Source: Candidatus Auribacterota bacterium (lineage in GTDB: Bacteria; Auribacterota; UBA6266). From it: 15,373 bases of DNA. Positions 13,555 to 15,373 of this stretch are shown piece by piece. The notes beneath the pieces are model-generated. The model was not told the origin of the DNA, ran no database searches, and saw nothing but the letters and a program-made list of their open reading frames with translations. The position numbers were made by a program, and so were the translations under genes. Within the stretch, counting starts at the first letter, position 1, and each line of letters opens with the position of its first letter. The stretch covers positions 1-15,373 of the forward strand of contig JAFGBE010000138.1 in NCBI GenBank assembly GCA_016933315.1, read 5' to 3'.

Positions 13555-15373
13555 ATGAAGAATTTACCCATACATACAACTTTACTCATATTATTGCTTT
13601 ATTTTCCTGTCTCCGACTGTCGCGGCATTGAAACAACCGATAAAATCCCTGTTCTCACTTCGATATCTCTTTCAAAAGATATTGTTGGATGGAGAGAAAA
13701 ACAGGAGATAGATATCGTCTTCGATTCAGAGATAAAGAACCCGTTTGATTATGACGAAATCACTGTTTTCGCCGAACTGGTTTCGCCCGAAAACAAAAAA
13801 CTGCGGGTTGACGGATTTCTATATGACATCCAAAAACAGGATGGAGGAGAAAAATACTTATGGAAAGCGAGATTCGCCCCGGATAAGAAAGGCCTGTGGA
13901 AAGGCATAATAAAAGTCAAAAATAAATGGGGCGAAACAAACAGTGATTTGTTTTCTTTTCAATGCATAGAATCTGAAAACAAAGGAAACATAATCGTAAG
14001 CCCCGAAGACAATTCTTATTTTGAATTTGAAAACCGGGAATTTTTCTTTCCTGTCGGGCATAATGTCGGCTGGGCTTCCGCTTCGGGCTATAAAAAATAC
14101 TTCAGGAAGATGTCGGAAAACGGCGAAAACTGGGCGCGAATCTGGATGTGCCCCTGGAACCTGGCATTGGAATGGACAGGAAAAGATTTCGAAGGCCTGA
14201 AGAAATATCACCTGAGAAGAGCCTCCTCCCTGGATAAGATACTCGATTATGCTGAAGAGAAAAACATCTATATACAGCTTGTTCTTAACAACCATGGGCA
14301 ATTCAGCAAAACAACAGACCCGGAATGGGATAAAAACCCCTATAACGCGGCAAATAACGGGCCGTGTTCTGAGCCGAATGATTTTTTCTCGGACGAAACA
14401 GCAAAAAATATATTTAAAAACCGCCTGCGCTACATAATCGCCCGCTGGGGATACTCAAAAAACATGATGGCATGGGAGCTTTTCAATGAAGCGTCATATA
14501 TTACCGGATTCGACGTTAAAACAGATACGAGGTGGCATAAGGAGATGTCGGAATTCATAAAACAAAACGATGTCCACAACCATCTTGTCACGACAAGTTA
14601 CGGGGCAAGGGTGAACTTTGACACATTTAAACTCGATGATATAGATTTTTCACAGGTCCACACTTACACAAATAACATAACCACTATTATAGATACAGAG
14701 TACGAACGGTTCTCCAAACTTGACAAGCCTTTTTTCTTCGGCGAATTCGGAAGCAAGCTTATGAACCGGAAGAATGACCCCGAGGGAAGCATTCTCCACT
14801 CGGCATTGTGGACAGGGCTGACAACTCCATCTTCGGGAACCGTAATGGCATGGTGGTGGGACTCATATATCCAGCCGCTCGATCTATATAAATATTTCAA
14901 ATGCATATCGGATTTCATCAAAGACACCGATTTCAGAGTAGAAAAATTCGAATCCAGGAAAGCCTTTATTAAAGACCTATCCGGCAAAAACCTTAAAGTC
15001 AGGGCGCTGGCCAATGACAGGAAACTCTATTGCTGGGTATATAACCCTGAAATAGAAATATTCGGCTCTGAAAATAAAATAGATACAACCGAATACAAAA
15101 ACGCCTCATTTGCCATAAGGGGCTTATGCGAAGGCTCCTATAAGATAGAATACCGGAACACATTCAGCGGAGAGACGGCGGGCCAAGACAAAATGGATTC
15201 TGAAGAAGGCACATTGACCCTCAACCTCCCTGATTTCAAAGGGGACATAGCAATAAAAGTAACCGCTGTCAAAATACTTTCCAAAAGTTTCGCTTCACCC
15301 GAGATCGTCTCAACAAGACAGCCCGACATAAGGGAAACACCGAAAAAGAAATTTGTATGCGAAGAATTGAGGG
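13555..15373 (+). CDS. Secreted DUF5060/GH5-like glycoside hydrolase (3' end outside window)
   Basis: The frame is open from ATG 13555 to the window end (606 residues seen). Residues 1-24 form a signal peptide; a cysteine at the end (VSDC) does not make a good lipobox. Residues about 25-130 form an Ig-like domain of DUF5060 type ('NPFDYDEITVFAELVSP', 'VDGFLYD', 'WKARFAPDKKGLWKG'). A TIM-barrel of clan GH-A (about 140-460) follows: 'GHNVGW', 'WARIWMCPWN', the proposed acid/base E312 in 'WELFNEAS', the nucleophile E397 in 'FFFGEFG', and 'MAWWWDSYI'. A beta-sandwich tail continues past the window. The likely role is hydrolysis of an external polysaccharide; the substrate (mannan, cellulose or other) cannot be told. 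It has its own promoter directly after smpB. Confidence 0.85.
   Translation, partial: MKNLPIHTTLLILLLYFPVSDCRGIETTDKIPVLTSISLSKDIVGWREKQEIDIVFDSEIKNPFDYDEITVFAELVSPENKKLRVDGFLYDIQKQDGGEKYLWKARFAPDKKGLWKGIIKVKNKWGETNSDLFSFQCIESENKGNIIVSPEDNSYFEFENREFFFPVGHNVGWASASGYKKYFRKMSENGENWARIWMCPWNLALEWTGKDFEGLKKYHLRRASSLDKILDYAEEKNIYIQLVLNNHGQFSKTTDPEWDKNPYNAANNGPCSEPNDFFSDETAKNIFKNRLRYIIARWGYSKNMMAWELFNEASYITGFDVKTDTRWHKEMSEFIKQNDVHNHLVTTSYGARVNFDTFKLDDIDFSQVHTYTNNITTIIDTEYERFSKLDKPFFFGEFGSKLMNRKNDPEGSILHSALWTGLTTPSSGTVMAWWWDSYIQPLDLYKYFKCISDFIKDTDFRVEKFESRKAFIKDLSGKNLKVRALANDRKLYCWVYNPEIEIFGSENKIDTTEYKNASFAIRGLCEGSYKIEYRNTFSGETAGQDKMDSEEGTLTLNLPDFKGDIAIKVTAVKILSKSFASPEIVSTRQPDIRETPKKKFVCEELR

Noticed and set aside
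13858..14301. 147-codon minus-strand frame opposite the glycoside hydrolase
   Set aside because: It lies wholly inside a clearly conserved catalytic domain on the other strand.
1..15373. CRISPR array, integrase, transposase or toxin-antitoxin genes
   Set aside because: None was found: no regularly spaced repeats and no recognisable protein motifs of these kinds, even near the tRNA-tail duplication.

Overview
This is a compact, roughly 45% GC (by eye), gene-dense bacterial segment. An AsmA-type envelope protein, an Lpp20-like lipoprotein and a secreted glycoside hydrolase point to a diderm (Gram-negative-type) bacterium. Short operons, frequent ATA and AGG/AGA codons and a lack of clear relatives suggest an uncultured candidate-phylum lineage of the Omnitrophota/Elusimicrobiota kind. 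That placement is inference. Both tRNA genes encode their CCA ends. Four plus-strand or minus-strand promoters are readable, three of them TTGACA with an exact 17-bp spacer, so standard sigma-70 rules apply here.

Layout. 1-832 (+): C-terminal part of an AsmA-like protein, convergent with rph-rdgB (minus, 2187-835). tRNA-Arg(CCG) (minus) lies just upstream of rph. 2323-2566: gene-free stretch with AT-rich inverted repeats and a strong hairpin. 5441-2567 (minus): an iron-uptake operon, dtxR-type regulator, feoA, feoB, whose promoter carries two palindromes placed as operators. 5594-8056 (+): leuS, divergent from dtxR. 10887-8060 (minus): an operon of N-acetylmuramoyl-L-alanine amidase, glutamate racemase (murI), a PTPS/QueD-family enzyme and a nitroreductase, linking cell-wall recycling or synthesis with pterin chemistry; it meets leuS tail to tail. 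11008-11094 (+): tRNA-Leu(CAG) with its own promoter.

11095-11443: a gene-free, structured stretch that contains a perfect 21-bp second copy of the tRNA-Leu 3' end. Then come a lipoprotein gene that seems to use an ATT start codon (11444-11884) and a divergent thymidylate-synthase-family gene (11905-12798). A roughly 110-bp element with terminal inverted repeats follows, then smpB (13033-13491). The window ends in a secreted DUF5060/GH5-like glycoside hydrolase (13555 to beyond the end) with its own strong promoter.

Most of the window is housekeeping. The part least explained by standard annotation is 11008-13000: a tRNA-Leu with a duplicated tail, a foldable inserted segment, and a two-gene lipoprotein/ThyA-like cassette bracketed by repeats. 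It has the layout of a small tRNA-associated accessory island, but no integrase or transposase is visible.
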